Shown here piece after piece: positions 1 to 7,676 of a DNA stretch of 41,027 nucleotides (positions are counted from its first letter, which is position 1; every line of letters begins with the position of its first letter). The stretch is from positions 1 to 41,027 of IMG/VR virus record IMGVR_UViG_3300025138_005898; one strand, 5' to 3'. The position numbers were made by a program, and so were the translations under genes. Below the pieces are notes generated by a model. The model worked only from the letters and a program-made list of their open reading frames with translations. It searched no databases and was not told the DNA's origin. Source of the stretch: a virus.

Positions 1-79
1 GCCTATCGTCATTTACTTTTTTAAATTCTTCAAAAGTTTGACCAAGGTCTGAAATAGCATTTTTTATATCTTCCGACAT
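1..79 (-). CDS. Major capsid protein, N-terminal fragment (cut by window edge)
   Basis: The frame opens with ATG at 79 behind a strong ribosome site (AGGAGATAATT) and runs off the left edge. The 26 visible residues (MSEDIKNAISDLGQTFEEFK...) are charged and helical, like the scaffold-like delta domain that begins HK97-type capsid proteins. It lies 12 bases downstream of the prohead protease, which is where the capsid gene belongs in this phage class. The call rests mainly on position, since the folded capsid domain is outside the window. Confidence 0.75.
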   Translation of the reverse strand, partial: MSEDIKNAISDLGQTFEEFKKVNDDR

Positions 80-91
80 AATTATCTCCTA

Positions 92-1303
92 TTAAGATTT
101 TAAGGTTAAAGTTAAGTTCTTTATGGCTTCTACCAATTCTGCACTTTCATCAACCTCTCGTTGATCAAAACACTTAGTTACTGCTTTTGCAGCAACCTTT
201 GATTCTGAACGAGACAAGTTGAATGCATCACGCAATCCTTTTTCCCATTCTCTAATAGAATACTGTTCACCTTTTACCGACATCACAGTTGCCTGTGGGT
301 TCATCGGAAAAGTTACTAGGCTAACTTCCATTAAATCTACTTCTTTGATTATGCGTTTATTATTACGCTTATCATATGTTACTTCTGAAGGGTTCACTCT
401 AAAGCCTATTGAAAGACCGTCTAAAGCACCCATTTTTAATAATTCGTAGGCTTCTGCACCTGCTTGTGTTTTGAGTGCAAGTCTGCCCTTTACAACTAAG
501 CCGTAATCATCTTCCTTTACTTCGTCAAATACACCAATAGGCATATCTGATTTGTGTTGATATAAGAGTTTGACACCTTTGTTCTTTCTCTTTCTAAGAG
601 ATTTAGTAAACGCACCTTTCTCAATAACATCATTGCCTAAGTCTTTATTACCAAACACAGAGCCATAGCCTTCAAACAAACCGTATTCTTTATTCTCGTC
701 ATCTTCGTCATCATAGGCTTTAAGTTCTGACTTAACTTCAATGAAAGATTTAAGTTCAGCTAGGTTATCTAAAAAATCTTCTTCTTCTTTTTTCTTAGGC
801 TTCTTTGGTTTGTAACCTGCTTCTTCGGTACTAGATAGTTCTGTGTATTCGCTATGAGTTTTACAAGGCATATAAATTTTGTTTCCGTCCTCGTCCATTG
901 AATGACTGCCAACACAACCAATCTCTTTGGCTCTTGCATTAGCTTCTACAGGATTATCAAATACATCTTTGCGAATCTCTTGCTTTACTTCAGTGAGTGT
1001 TGAAAACCTATGACCAACAATAACATCAGATGGTTCACCACCTTGATAAACTCTGATTAATGCAGCCGGATTTTCTTCGGTTGCGTTAAGAGTAAAGTCA
1101 GTATCAGGAACAGCCAGTGTCCCACTTCTTACAATTCTTGTAATTTTTCCCCTTGCTCTGCCACCACTAGAATTCCATGAGACCATGTCTCCGGTTTTTA
1201 GTGCATCTGCTGAAGCTTTATTCTGTGTAGAATCTTCTTTATAAGAATCGTACTCATTGGTACAAACAGCTAAACTTTCTTCTGAATTAAATTCAGTGGT
1301 CAT
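92..1303 (-). CDS. Prohead protease (HK97 type) with N-terminal Tudor-like extension
   Basis: Serine protease that matures the prohead by cleaving capsid and scaffold. Residues 205-345 carry the HK97-protease fold, with likely catalytic His250 (LLYQHKSD), Ser298 (DGLSIGF) and Glu326 (LMEVSLVTFP). About 200 extra residues precede it: 35-87 resemble the HVA1/DUF2945 Tudor-like domain (GDMVSW...GKITRI), 118-155 carry a small Cys motif (AKEIGCVGSH...IYMPC), then a Lys/Glu-rich linker. At 403 residues it is about twice the minimal protease, so the N-terminus may act as scaffold or be removed. Start ATG at 1303 follows GGAGATAACACT. Adjacent to the capsid gene. Confidence 0.92.
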   Translation of the reverse strand: MTTEFNSEESLAVCTNEYDSYKEDSTQNKASADALKTGDMVSWNSSGGRARGKITRIVRSGTLAVPDTDFTLNATEENPAALIRVYQGGEPSDVIVGHRFSTLTEVKQEIRKDVFDNPVEANARAKEIGCVGSHSMDEDGNKIYMPCKTHSEYTELSSTEEAGYKPKKPKKKEEEDFLDNLAELKSFIEVKSELKAYDDEDDENKEYGLFEGYGSVFGNKDLGNDVIEKGAFTKSLRKRKNKGVKLLYQHKSDMPIGVFDEVKEDDYGLVVKGRLALKTQAGAEAYELLKMGALDGLSIGFRVNPSEVTYDKRNNKRIIKEVDLMEVSLVTFPMNPQATVMSVKGEQYSIREWEKGLRDAFNLSRSESKVAAKAVTKCFDQREVDESAELVEAIKNLTLTLKS

Positions 1304-1390
1304 AGTGTTATCTCCATATATCTACATATAGTACTTCAGGCTTTAGTCTAGCACAACATTTAGGGAAATATAAATAATATAGATTTAGGG

Positions 1391-1418
1391 TTGCATTTAT
1401 TACACTAGTTGTTATAAT
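1391..1418 (+). promoter_or_regulatory. Sigma70-like promoter P1 of the repeated phage type
   Basis: TTGCAT (1391-1396), a 16-bp spacer and TATAAT (1413-1418), lying 33 bases upstream of the ATG at 1451. The -10 box sits in an odd palindrome GTTAT-A-ATAAC (1411-1421). The same design recurs at 6950, 7619, 15069, 17668 and 28368. It faces away from the prohead protease, so 1304-1450 is a divergent control region. Confidence 0.8.
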
Positions 1419-1450
1419 AACTACATAACATGATAAACAAGGAAAATAAA

Positions 1451-1708
1451 ATGACAAACTTAAACTTAGATACAACACAAAGCACTGACAAAATGATTGC
1501 TTCTATATTACCTACACTATTAGATGCTATTAAAGAGAAAGCATTTGTCAAAGGTCATAAAGCTACAGATGCAGAGGCTTTAGGATTAGTGGTTAGCAAA
1601 TTCACACAATGGGATGCAGGTTCTATATTAGCTGTTGCTAGTGAAGCCTTAGAAGATGCAAACTTTGACGATCTTGCACAAAAGATTGATCTTTTAAAAA
1701 GGGTATAA
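1451..1708 (+). CDS. Small phage protein of unknown function
   Basis: 85 residues, first gene behind promoter P1. The ATG at 1451 is preferred over one at 1430 because it has an AAGGA ribosome site at the right distance. The protein is mostly helical and Ala/Leu-rich, with no cysteine, no membrane segment and no motif I recognise. It ends one base before the next gene, so the two are probably cotranslated. Function unknown; the early-type promoter suggests a host-takeover or regulatory role. Confidence 0.7.
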   Translation: MTNLNLDTTQSTDKMIASILPTLLDAIKEKAFVKGHKATDAEALGLVVSKFTQWDAGSILAVASEALEDANFDDLAQKIDLLKRV

Positions 1709-1709
1709 A

Positions 1710-2192
1710 ATGAATATATTTGCAGTACACAGATGCCCTACTAAATCAGCTAGAGCATTACCGGATAAGTTAGTCGTAAAGATGCCATTAGAAACAGCAC
1801 AAATGCTTTGCACAGCACACAGAGTATTATCACCACAGAAATACTGCGATGATTTCAATTTATACAAACCTGCTTTTCTTAACCACCCTTGCACTATATG
1901 GACAAGAGAAACACACGAAAATTATAGGTGGGTGTTAGAGCATTTCGTTTCTTTATGTGAGGAGTATCACAATCGCTATGACAAATATCATGCTTGTTGG
2001 ACTAAGTTATGGGATGGTCTTGCTAGATTCCCTATGGATATACAAGAAGGTGAGCTAACAAAGTTTGCACAAGCTATGCCGTTAGAATACAAATCAGATA
2101 GTCATATATTGTCTTATAGAAACTATATGATTAATGAAAAGCATTATGCTAAATGGGAAAAGGGAACAAATAAACCTAAGTGGTGGAGATAA
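1710..2192 (+). CDS. Conserved phage protein with VVKM/ETAQ/AHR/HPC motifs
   Basis: 160 residues. The conserved pattern is LVVKMPLETAQML-TAHR near the N-terminus, NHPCTIW at about 58-64, ENYRW, and FAQAMP...YRNYM...AKWEKG...KPKWW near the end. I recall this arrangement from uncharacterised proteins of marine and cyanobacterial phages, often drifting in annotation between hypothetical protein and nucleic-acid enzyme; I do not assign an activity. Conserved His, Cys, Trp and Lys residues make an enzyme plausible. It follows the previous gene by one base and overlaps nothing. Confidence 0.75.
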   Translation: MNIFAVHRCPTKSARALPDKLVVKMPLETAQMLCTAHRVLSPQKYCDDFNLYKPAFLNHPCTIWTRETHENYRWVLEHFVSLCEEYHNRYDKYHACWTKLWDGLARFPMDIQEGELTKFAQAMPLEYKSDSHILSYRNYMINEKHYAKWEKGTNKPKWWR

Positions 2193-2194
2193 TT

Positions 2195-2371
2195 ATGGAT
2201 AAACATAGAGGAAAATATGGCGTGGTTGCAATCAACATACCTAAAGAAGTAAAGATAGATGCAAAAGAGTTCTGTAAAAAACACGGACTCGTATTTAGTA
2301 AATTTGTAGAATCTGCTTTACAAGATCGGATTAAAAAAGTTCAGCGAATGTACGATGAATTTGATATTTAA
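2195..2371 (+). CDS. Ribbon-helix-helix-like small protein
   Basis: 58 residues from the ATG at 2195, chosen for GTGGAGATAATT directly upstream. The middle reads VAINIPKEVKIDAKEFCKKHG followed by FSKFVESALQDRI, a short strand followed by two helices as in CopG/Arc-type DNA-binding proteins. Last gene of the P1 unit; a likely small transcription factor acting on phage or host promoters. The family call rests on pattern alone. Confidence 0.6.
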   Translation: MDKHRGKYGVVAINIPKEVKIDAKEFCKKHGLVFSKFVESALQDRIKKVQRMYDEFDI

Positions 2372-2392
2372 ATGTTAAAATATATTTAGGCA

Positions 2393-2480
2393 CTGGCTAA
2401 AAGGTAAATGACAGTCTTTCTAGTGATGCTGAAAATGGTAGTGGGTCTTTTAGTTAAAGTGTCTCCGTTAACTCACTACC
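2393..2480. other. Intergenic element with potential pseudoknot between convergent genes
   Basis: The gap between the convergent genes ending at 2371 and 2485 contains two crossing complementarities: CTAAAAG (2397-2403) with CTTTTAG (2447-2453), and GGTAGTG (2437-2443) with CACTACC (2474-2480). TTAA (2454-2457) can also pair with TTAA (2468-2471). Together they could fold as a pseudoknot on either strand. There is no U-run, so it is not a standard intrinsic terminator. On the minus strand it weakly resembles the repeated elements at 3316, 11036, 12407, 17219 and 9238. Confidence 0.5.
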
Positions 2481-2484
2481 AACA

Positions 2485-3303
2485 CTAGACTATTATATCT
2501 CTTTCATCTACATAAACAATAACGCACCTACAGTTCACAACATTCTTAGCACCACCTGCTGAATCTCCTGCATATTTCATTGGTACACCACCAACAATAA
2601 AACTTTCTTCCATATCAACTATTTGACCACTAGCTTGTGAATGACTAGGTCTTGTTCTTTCATCATTAGCTGATACCCATTGCTTTAGCATTTTAGTGCC
2701 TAAGTCTTGTTGTACTTGTAAGTGGTATGAATTACTGGCAAAACTTGCAGCATTATGTGTTTCGGTTCTTGCTATAAGTGCAGCACGACTTCTGCTAATT
2801 GGTAGAAATTTGTCTGATACTAATTTAGCTATTTGTTGTAGCGTTAAGTTATCTGACCTTCCTATTTCTATAGCTGACGAAATTCTGTTTGCTAAACTTT
2901 CAGTAATGTTTGATAGAACTAATTGTCTAGTGGCAAAGTAGTTAATAACCACTTGTTCAAAATCTATGCTTCTACCAAATACGAAGGTTTCTTGCTTTTG
3001 CTCATTGAATTTATCTTCTGCGTTTAGGTACACAGCTTTAAATACTCTGTTGTAATGCGATTGCATTAATGGAAAAAAATCCTCATTAAGAGTTTGTGAT
3101 GCTATTTGTGGTTCGTATAAACCAAATTCTCTGTATAGATACAGTTGTACATTAAGAAACTTTCTAAAGAGTGTGTTTAGTTTTCTGTAGAACTGTTTTT
3201 CAAGATTATTCCGGATAACAAGTTGTTCTCTATATTGAGACCTTGTATTAACCCTACCTCTTCTAAAATCATTAAGTCTGTTGGTTTGTTTGTTTCTAAT
3301 CAT
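2485..3303 (-). CDS. MuF-domain head morphogenesis protein (SPP1 gp7-like)
   Basis: Minor head protein that binds the portal and is packaged in or ejected from the capsid. The C-terminal 100 residues hold the MuF signature: ARTETHNAAS, then KQWVSANDERTRPSHSQASG, and a terminal KNVVNCRCV with paired Cys. The N-terminal 170 residues are basic and helical. 272 residues is normal for the family. It follows the portal gene, as usual, but across a 100-base gap occupied by a structured repeat element instead of the tight coupling seen elsewhere. The start at 3303 has only a distant AGAAGG, 16 bases upstream inside that element. Confidence 0.9.
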   Translation of the reverse strand: MIRNKQTNRLNDFRRGRVNTRSQYREQLVIRNNLEKQFYRKLNTLFRKFLNVQLYLYREFGLYEPQIASQTLNEDFFPLMQSHYNRVFKAVYLNAEDKFNEQKQETFVFGRSIDFEQVVINYFATRQLVLSNITESLANRISSAIEIGRSDNLTLQQIAKLVSDKFLPISRSRAALIARTETHNAASFASNSYHLQVQQDLGTKMLKQWVSANDERTRPSHSQASGQIVDMEESFIVGGVPMKYAGDSAGGAKNVVNCRCVIVYVDERDIIV

Positions 3304-3315
3304 ATGTAACCAAAA

Positions 3316-3384
3316 TTAACCTTCTGACATAGTTTCTATGAGCATCTTTGCACTAAGTAAAGGGTCTAGCATTAACGAAGTTAA
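3316..3384 (-). ncRNA. Repeated structured intergenic element, copy 1 (portal/MuF gap)
   Basis: Read on the minus strand: closing stem TTAACTT (3384-3378) with AGGTTAA (3322-3316), conserved CTTCGTTAATGCTAGACC, a variable arm, conserved AAAGATGCTC, the hairpin CATAG-AAA-CTATG, then TCAGAAGG. Copies with the same core but different stem bases occur at 17219, 11036, 12407 and 9238. Conserved loops with covarying stems indicate an RNA element. Not matched to any RNA family I know. Confidence 0.65.
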
Positions 3385-3404
3385 GCCATTCATAGAGCAT
3401 TTTT

Positions 3405-5081
3405 TTATTTATCTCTTTCTCTTTGTATTTGATTTCTAACTTTAGTTGACCAAGAAAAACCTGCATCACCACCCCATAGTGCCCAAGCAATTCTTCCGGC
3501 ACTTGGATAGCCTTTTTCACCTTGACTAAAACCTTGCCCTTGCTTATCTACTTCATGCCTTGAAAAAAAGCTGTACATTCTTAATACGGTATCAACAGAT
3601 AGATTTTCTTTATTCATTAATTGATTTGCTCTTGCAACTCCAACTGTAGTTCCACCCCTGTTATATTTCTTTCTCCACTGTAGACCTCTAGCAGCTTCTT
3701 CTGCCATAGAGTTTGTAGGCTTCGTGTCAATATCAGATAGTGCTTTTTCTTCTTCTAATAATTGAGCTATTGCTTTATCAGTTTCATCTTCATCATAGTC
3801 TTCCAAGTCTTCTTCGTTTACTGGATTGATTGGCTTTTCAACATCACCGTCAGATATAGGAAACAGGTTAGCAGATATGTATAGTGCGTCAGCACCGTCT
3901 ACTGGTTCAAGGTTTAGTTGTTGTCTTGCTTCATTACGAGTCATTATGCCTTCCCTTACAGCACTTGTTACATTTTCATAGGTACGCTTTACCCTTTCAG
4001 ACAATGCAGGTATTGAATCAATATCAAACTCTAATGAAAATCTATCATCAAACATTGGTACTAACCACTCGTTCAGGTCTGATGAAACCTTGCGTAGATG
4101 AGGGATAATTGTTTCTTCATACAGAGCCAGTCTAGCTTCTGCAACATTAGCGTAAGTTTGACTATCAGGAACACCAACTAATTGACTTGGTACACCGAAG
4201 CAAAGAGCAATGTCTGTTGCACTCATATGTTTAAGATTAGCAAAGTCCATATCTTTAGGAGATAATCCCATTTCTTTCCAGTCAAAATCTCCTTCTAGCA
4301 ACATTGGTCTACCTGCATTCTTGCTACCGGCAAATCTATTGTTCATATCGGTGAGAAGTTGTTGTCTTTGTGATTCAGTAAGATTGACTGCAAATCCTGC
4401 ATCATCTTGTGGTTTAAATATTATAGCTCCACTAGGTCTTGCTCCATTTTGCAAAAGATTAACATTGTGTTTACTAGACATATTGAATTGATCTACCTCA
4501 ACAGCGGCAGCACTCATTGGACTGAGACCGTAATAATCGTCTAATGGATTCCATAGCTTAATATGTTTTAGTTCGCTAAATCCGTTCACTTGATCTACAG
4601 GGTATGATTCTCTAATCTGTCCATTGACCATGTATTCGTATCTATCAGGCATGGGATTTCCACCACCTTTGATTTGTATACGGTCAGGTCTAAGTTGATG
4701 CAATTCTTTAGGCGTTCCCATTTCGCTTCCTACCTTTAAGATGTAAGCGTTACCACTAAGCAGAACATAACCATATAGGCTATTGAAGAACTCACTATAA
4801 GACTGGAGAGGATTAGGTCGCATTAACAAATCTATCAGTGGGTGTTCTTCTATAATCTGATCGCCCATTTTTAATACAAAAGGAACTGAACTTGCACCCT
4901 TGCTTATCTCATTAACGCATCTGTAGACAATAGCGTTCTTTAGGTAACCCTCTTTTGCTAGGTCTTCATATTTATATTGCTTAGATTCTTCAGTACCTAC
5001 ACCAAAATAACCCATCATGTTTGAGTTCTTTACTTCAGGTTTGCCAGTAAAGATGTTCTTTATGTTATCCAAAATTGCCAT
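3405..5081 (-). CDS. Portal protein (HK97 family) with C-terminal accessory domain
   Basis: Dodecameric DNA-entry ring of the procapsid. Residues 40-430 form the HK97 portal, recognisable by NAIVYRCVNEIS, HPLIDLLMRPNP, YGYVLLSGNAY, LRPDRI and GVPSQLVGV. An acidic linker (about 430-462) leads to a roughly 95-residue tail with AARGLQWRKKYNRGGTTVGVARA and RHEVDKQGQGF...GRIAWALWGG. I know this tail module from phage and capsid-associated proteins, often fused to the protease; its fusion to the portal adds about 130 residues beyond a usual portal. TerL stop and portal start overlap as TAATG. Confidence 0.93.
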   Translation of the reverse strand: MAILDNIKNIFTGKPEVKNSNMMGYFGVGTEESKQYKYEDLAKEGYLKNAIVYRCVNEISKGASSVPFVLKMGDQIIEEHPLIDLLMRPNPLQSYSEFFNSLYGYVLLSGNAYILKVGSEMGTPKELHQLRPDRIQIKGGGNPMPDRYEYMVNGQIRESYPVDQVNGFSELKHIKLWNPLDDYYGLSPMSAAAVEVDQFNMSSKHNVNLLQNGARPSGAIIFKPQDDAGFAVNLTESQRQQLLTDMNNRFAGSKNAGRPMLLEGDFDWKEMGLSPKDMDFANLKHMSATDIALCFGVPSQLVGVPDSQTYANVAEARLALYEETIIPHLRKVSSDLNEWLVPMFDDRFSLEFDIDSIPALSERVKRTYENVTSAVREGIMTRNEARQQLNLEPVDGADALYISANLFPISDGDVEKPINPVNEEDLEDYDEDETDKAIAQLLEEEKALSDIDTKPTNSMAEEAARGLQWRKKYNRGGTTVGVARANQLMNKENLSVDTVLRMYSFFSRHEVDKQGQGFSQGEKGYPSAGRIAWALWGGDAGFSWSTKVRNQIQRERDK

Positions 5082-6388
5082 TAGCTAATTCTCCAGTTAA
5101 TTGTTCCCTGTGATTTGCTTAGTTCGGTAAGACCCCAAACTAGAGCATCTAATCTATCAGGACTGGGTTTCAACTGACCCACATAAGTACACATTTGTGT
5201 CTCTAATTCAGGGAAAGCACCCATATGATGAACCTTTTTTTGTTCGTAAAGTGCTGCTATAGGTTCTGCTCTAAGCATTTTCCCACGAGTAGCTCTTACT
5301 GACCTATAAGGAATATTGTTATCAACGCTCCTCAAAAGTCTTTCAACCAAGTCTCCACCATTATTAGTTTCTGCAACAATTCTGTCTGCTTCCCAATCAT
5401 AAAATGTCTTCACTGCTAGTCTACCCCATTCGTCTGGTGAATACTTGCCTGAGACATCTTCTAATACATAATACTCATTATTCATGTCTTTGCCTACTAC
5501 CACGATACCTGTTTCATCAGAATTCTCTCCTGCAGTTACAGCAGGGTCTATTGCAACAATGATCGTTTTAAAATCTTTTTTGGTATCTCTGTTTATTCTA
5601 GTGTCTTCAATTTGTTTGTGTGTCCACAATGCACCCTCTATATCGTCAAGTATTTCTGCGTATAGTTCTTGTCTTCCTAATGCTGTGCCTTCATATCTTT
5701 CACGCATCATTTCCAAGGCTGATTCTGCTAAGTTATCTGAGTTCTCAAAAGTATTACCTTTGGTAACATGGACATCTTCTCTGACAATTAAACTTTTTAG
5801 TATTGGTATTGGCTTTGGTGTAGTTGTAATAATGCACTTAGGGTCTTCTCCAAGCCTTAAACCAAACATTAATTGGTCAAAAGCTTCAGGGTATCTCCAA
5901 GAAGCTAACTCATCACACCATGCTCTATGAAACTGTGGTCCCCTTAATCGTTCCGGATTGATTGCTGCATATCCAACTATCTTAGAGCCATTAAATAGTC
6001 TTATTTCCATGACACTTGCAGAATAACCATCTGTGCCAAAAGAAGTATCTAGGCATTCTTTAGGTATGATAGACATCAAGCCTGACGGTCCATTGAAACA
6101 AACCCTTCTAAGGTCTCCAAATGTAGGAGCAACAACTGCTGATATAGTGTTTTCGTTTTTTAGTGCATACAATGCAATGTCCTGTGCACCAGTTCTTGTC
6201 TTGCCCCAACCCCTACCTGCAAGTATCAACCATATAAAATGATCTTCCTCAGGCGGTAGTTGCTTCTCTCTAGCTGTAGAAAGCCAATTAGTGTATAGAG
6301 CCCAAGTCGCCAGTTCGCTTGGCTCTTCCAATCTGATCCAAGAGTTCCATAGCTTCGTTGAATGCTGTTGTGTCTTTAATTTCTGCAT
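5081..6388 (-). CDS. terL: Terminase large subunit
   Basis: ATP-driven DNA-packaging motor and headful or cos nuclease. Walker A AGRGWGKT (57-64), Walker B RAWCDE (155-160), coupling motif TTTPKP (188-193); RNase H-like nuclease with Asp281 (VAIDPAV), Glu340 (IVAETNNGG) and Asp414 (DRLDALVWG). 435 residues is standard. The start overlaps the small subunit by 101 bases and has no clear ribosome site, suggesting coupled translation; a later start would cut the packaging domain, so the long form is kept. Confidence 0.96.
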   Translation of the reverse strand: MQKLKTQQHSTKLWNSWIRLEEPSELATWALYTNWLSTAREKQLPPEEDHFIWLILAGRGWGKTRTGAQDIALYALKNENTISAVVAPTFGDLRRVCFNGPSGLMSIIPKECLDTSFGTDGYSASVMEIRLFNGSKIVGYAAINPERLRGPQFHRAWCDELASWRYPEAFDQLMFGLRLGEDPKCIITTTPKPIPILKSLIVREDVHVTKGNTFENSDNLAESALEMMRERYEGTALGRQELYAEILDDIEGALWTHKQIEDTRINRDTKKDFKTIIVAIDPAVTAGENSDETGIVVVGKDMNNEYYVLEDVSGKYSPDEWGRLAVKTFYDWEADRIVAETNNGGDLVERLLRSVDNNIPYRSVRATRGKMLRAEPIAALYEQKKVHHMGAFPELETQMCTYVGQLKPSPDRLDALVWGLTELSKSQGTINWRIS

Positions 6389-6857
6389 TTAGTTTCATGT
6401 TTTCAGTGGATTCACCCAAGGCTAATTTACCTAGCTTTTGAGCTTGTAGTGCAGCGTTACCTAACTGCTGAACCATTTGTGGTGTAAACTTTTCTTGGTC
6501 ATTTGGGTTTGCTGTCCTTCTTTGATTATTTTCGTTTAATAACATTCCTACTTCATTCATTAATATTTTAGCTATCTTTAAACCAGTGCTATCAAAACTT
6601 TTAGATTCTTCTACAAGTTGTTCTTGTCGTTGTTGGTCTAATTTTTGTAGGTACTCTTGGTGGAATCTTTCTTGTTGAGACTTCCATGATTCTTTTTGTG
6701 CCCATTTGTAGAGAGTACTTTTTGCAATTCCATATTCTATAGCCAAAGCATCAATGGAGAAATATTTTCTATCTCCTTCTGTATCTAAGCCTTGTACATA
6801 CTTGTTGCGTATTTTTTCTGCAAGTTCAATAGTTAATTTGTTATTATCTGTACTCAA
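6288..6857 (-). CDS. terS: Terminase small subunit-like protein
   Basis: 189 residues with an N-terminal helix-turn-helix (about 22-50: SIDALAIEYGIAKSTLYKWAQ), a coiled-coil stretch rich in Gln/Glu (55-85), and a helical C-terminus. This is the layout of DNA-recognition subunits of terminase, and the gene directly precedes and overlaps terL. The start is TTG at 6857, picked because AGGAT lies five bases upstream and no in-frame ATG precedes the helix-turn-helix. The overlap with terL is unusually long. Confidence 0.85.
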   Translation of the reverse strand: MSTDNNKLTIELAEKIRNKYVQGLDTEGDRKYFSIDALAIEYGIAKSTLYKWAQKESWKSQQERFHQEYLQKLDQQRQEQLVEESKSFDSTGLKIAKILMNEVGMLLNENNQRRTANPNDQEKFTPQMVQQLGNAALQAQKLGKLALGESTENMKLNAEIKDTTAFNEAMELLDQIGRAKRTGDLGSIH

Positions 6858-6949
6858 TTTTTATCCTAAAATTCTCATTTATTATCATTCCAAAATTGTA
6901 GTCTAGTTGATAGGGTACGATATGTCTATATCTAATTGCACAAATTGGG

Positions 6950-6977
6950 TTGCAATGTTTTTATAATAGATTACAAT
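6950..6977 (+). promoter_or_regulatory. Sigma70-like promoter P2 of the repeated phage type
   Basis: TTGCAA (6950-6955), 16-bp spacer, TACAAT (6972-6977), followed by AAC, upstream of the gene at 7010. It is part of a 150-base divergent region (6858-7009) between terS and the small plus-strand genes. A second TATAAT at 6962-6967 has no -35 partner at usual spacing. Confidence 0.7.
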
Positions 6978-7009
6978 AACAACTGTTAATAAATTGAATA
7001 GGAGATACT

Positions 7010-7222
7010 ATGAATAATTATGATGATGCTAGGTTAACAGCCTTGCGTTTACTGAAAGGAATGTTTAAAAATTATGTAAATGAGTTTGATGTTTTTGAGG
7101 ATAAGGATTTTGCATATGAGTGTGCTGTTAAGAGAATACAGTTACTTGCTTGTTGGGATGAGTTTAAAGATGAGGTCTTACAATGGTATGACTTTGAAAT
7201 ATTGGGGTTGAGATATGGATAA
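7010..7222 (+). CDS. Small acidic protein of unknown function
   Basis: 70 residues, rich in Asp, Glu, Tyr and Phe; predicted helical (ARLTALRLLKGMF, AYECAVKRIQLL). ATG at 7010 follows AGGAGATACT. First gene after promoter P2; its end overlaps the next gene by eight bases. Not recognised. Confidence 0.7.
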   Translation: MNNYDDARLTALRLLKGMFKNYVNEFDVFEDKDFAYECAVKRIQLLACWDEFKDEVLQWYDFEILGLRYG

Positions 7223-7400
7223 TTTAGAAGGTAAAGAATTCAATGATCTCAGTCCGTATGAGAAAGAAGTAGTACTACTAAGTATTAAGTATCAAATGGA
7301 TTTAATGAGTATGAAATTTGATCAAGTTCAATCTTTTCTTTCCCCTAAAGATTGGAAGAAATTACAAACAGTTATTAAGCACGGTAGGAGAATACACTAA
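7215..7400 (+). CDS. Small helical protein of unknown function
   Basis: 61 residues, helical, with Met-rich middle (YQMDLMSMKF) and a basic tail (KHGRRIH). It overlaps its upstream neighbour by eight bases and the downstream gene by one base (TAATG at 7398-7402), so the three genes are coupled. Not recognised. Confidence 0.7.
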   Translation: MDNLEGKEFNDLSPYEKEVVLLSIKYQMDLMSMKFDQVQSFLSPKDWKKLQTVIKHGRRIH

Positions 7401-7591
7401 TGAAAGAATTGCCTGTATTAACTCATGATGATTATTGGGATTGCGAATGTGATGATAACTACATCCATGCCAAAGCTGATACTAAGTATTGTGCAACTTG
7501 TGATACCCATGAAGATGAGCAACCGGACTCACGCATTGATGAAGTACAACAACATAAGTTAGCTCTTAAACCTACATTTGATGATTGTTAA
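7400..7591 (+). CDS. Small Cys/His protein, likely zinc-binding
   Basis: 63 residues with Cys-x-Cys (YWDCECDD), a His three residues after an Asn-Tyr-Ile, and Cys-x-x-Cys (YCATCDTH) followed by EQPDSR. The YWDCECxxNYIHxK...CxxC...QPDSR pattern recurs, from memory, in small phage proteins of unknown role. A zinc knuckle for protein or nucleic-acid binding is the natural inference. Last gene of the P2 unit. Confidence 0.7.
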   Translation: MKELPVLTHDDYWDCECDDNYIHAKADTKYCATCDTHEDEQPDSRIDEVQQHKLALKPTFDDC

Positions 7592-7618
7592 TTAATTAAT
7601 CTTTTTTGTTCCTAGAGG

Positions 7619-7646
7619 TTGTATATGTAACAACAGTTGCTATAAT
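7619..7646 (+). promoter_or_regulatory. Sigma70-like promoter P3 of the repeated phage type
   Basis: TTGTAT (7619-7624), 16-bp spacer, TATAAT (7641-7646) within GTTGCTATAATAACC. Drives the amidoligase/cyclotransferase unit starting at 7677, whose ribosome site is CGGAGATAAA. Confidence 0.78.
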
Positions 7647-7676
7647 AACCTTATATTAAATTGAAACGGAGATAAA

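Noticed and set aside
6962-6967. TATAAT at 6962 as the -10 box of promoter P2
   Set aside because: It is only six bases from the TTGCAA box; TACAAT at 6972 gives the 16-bp spacing seen in the other promoters.
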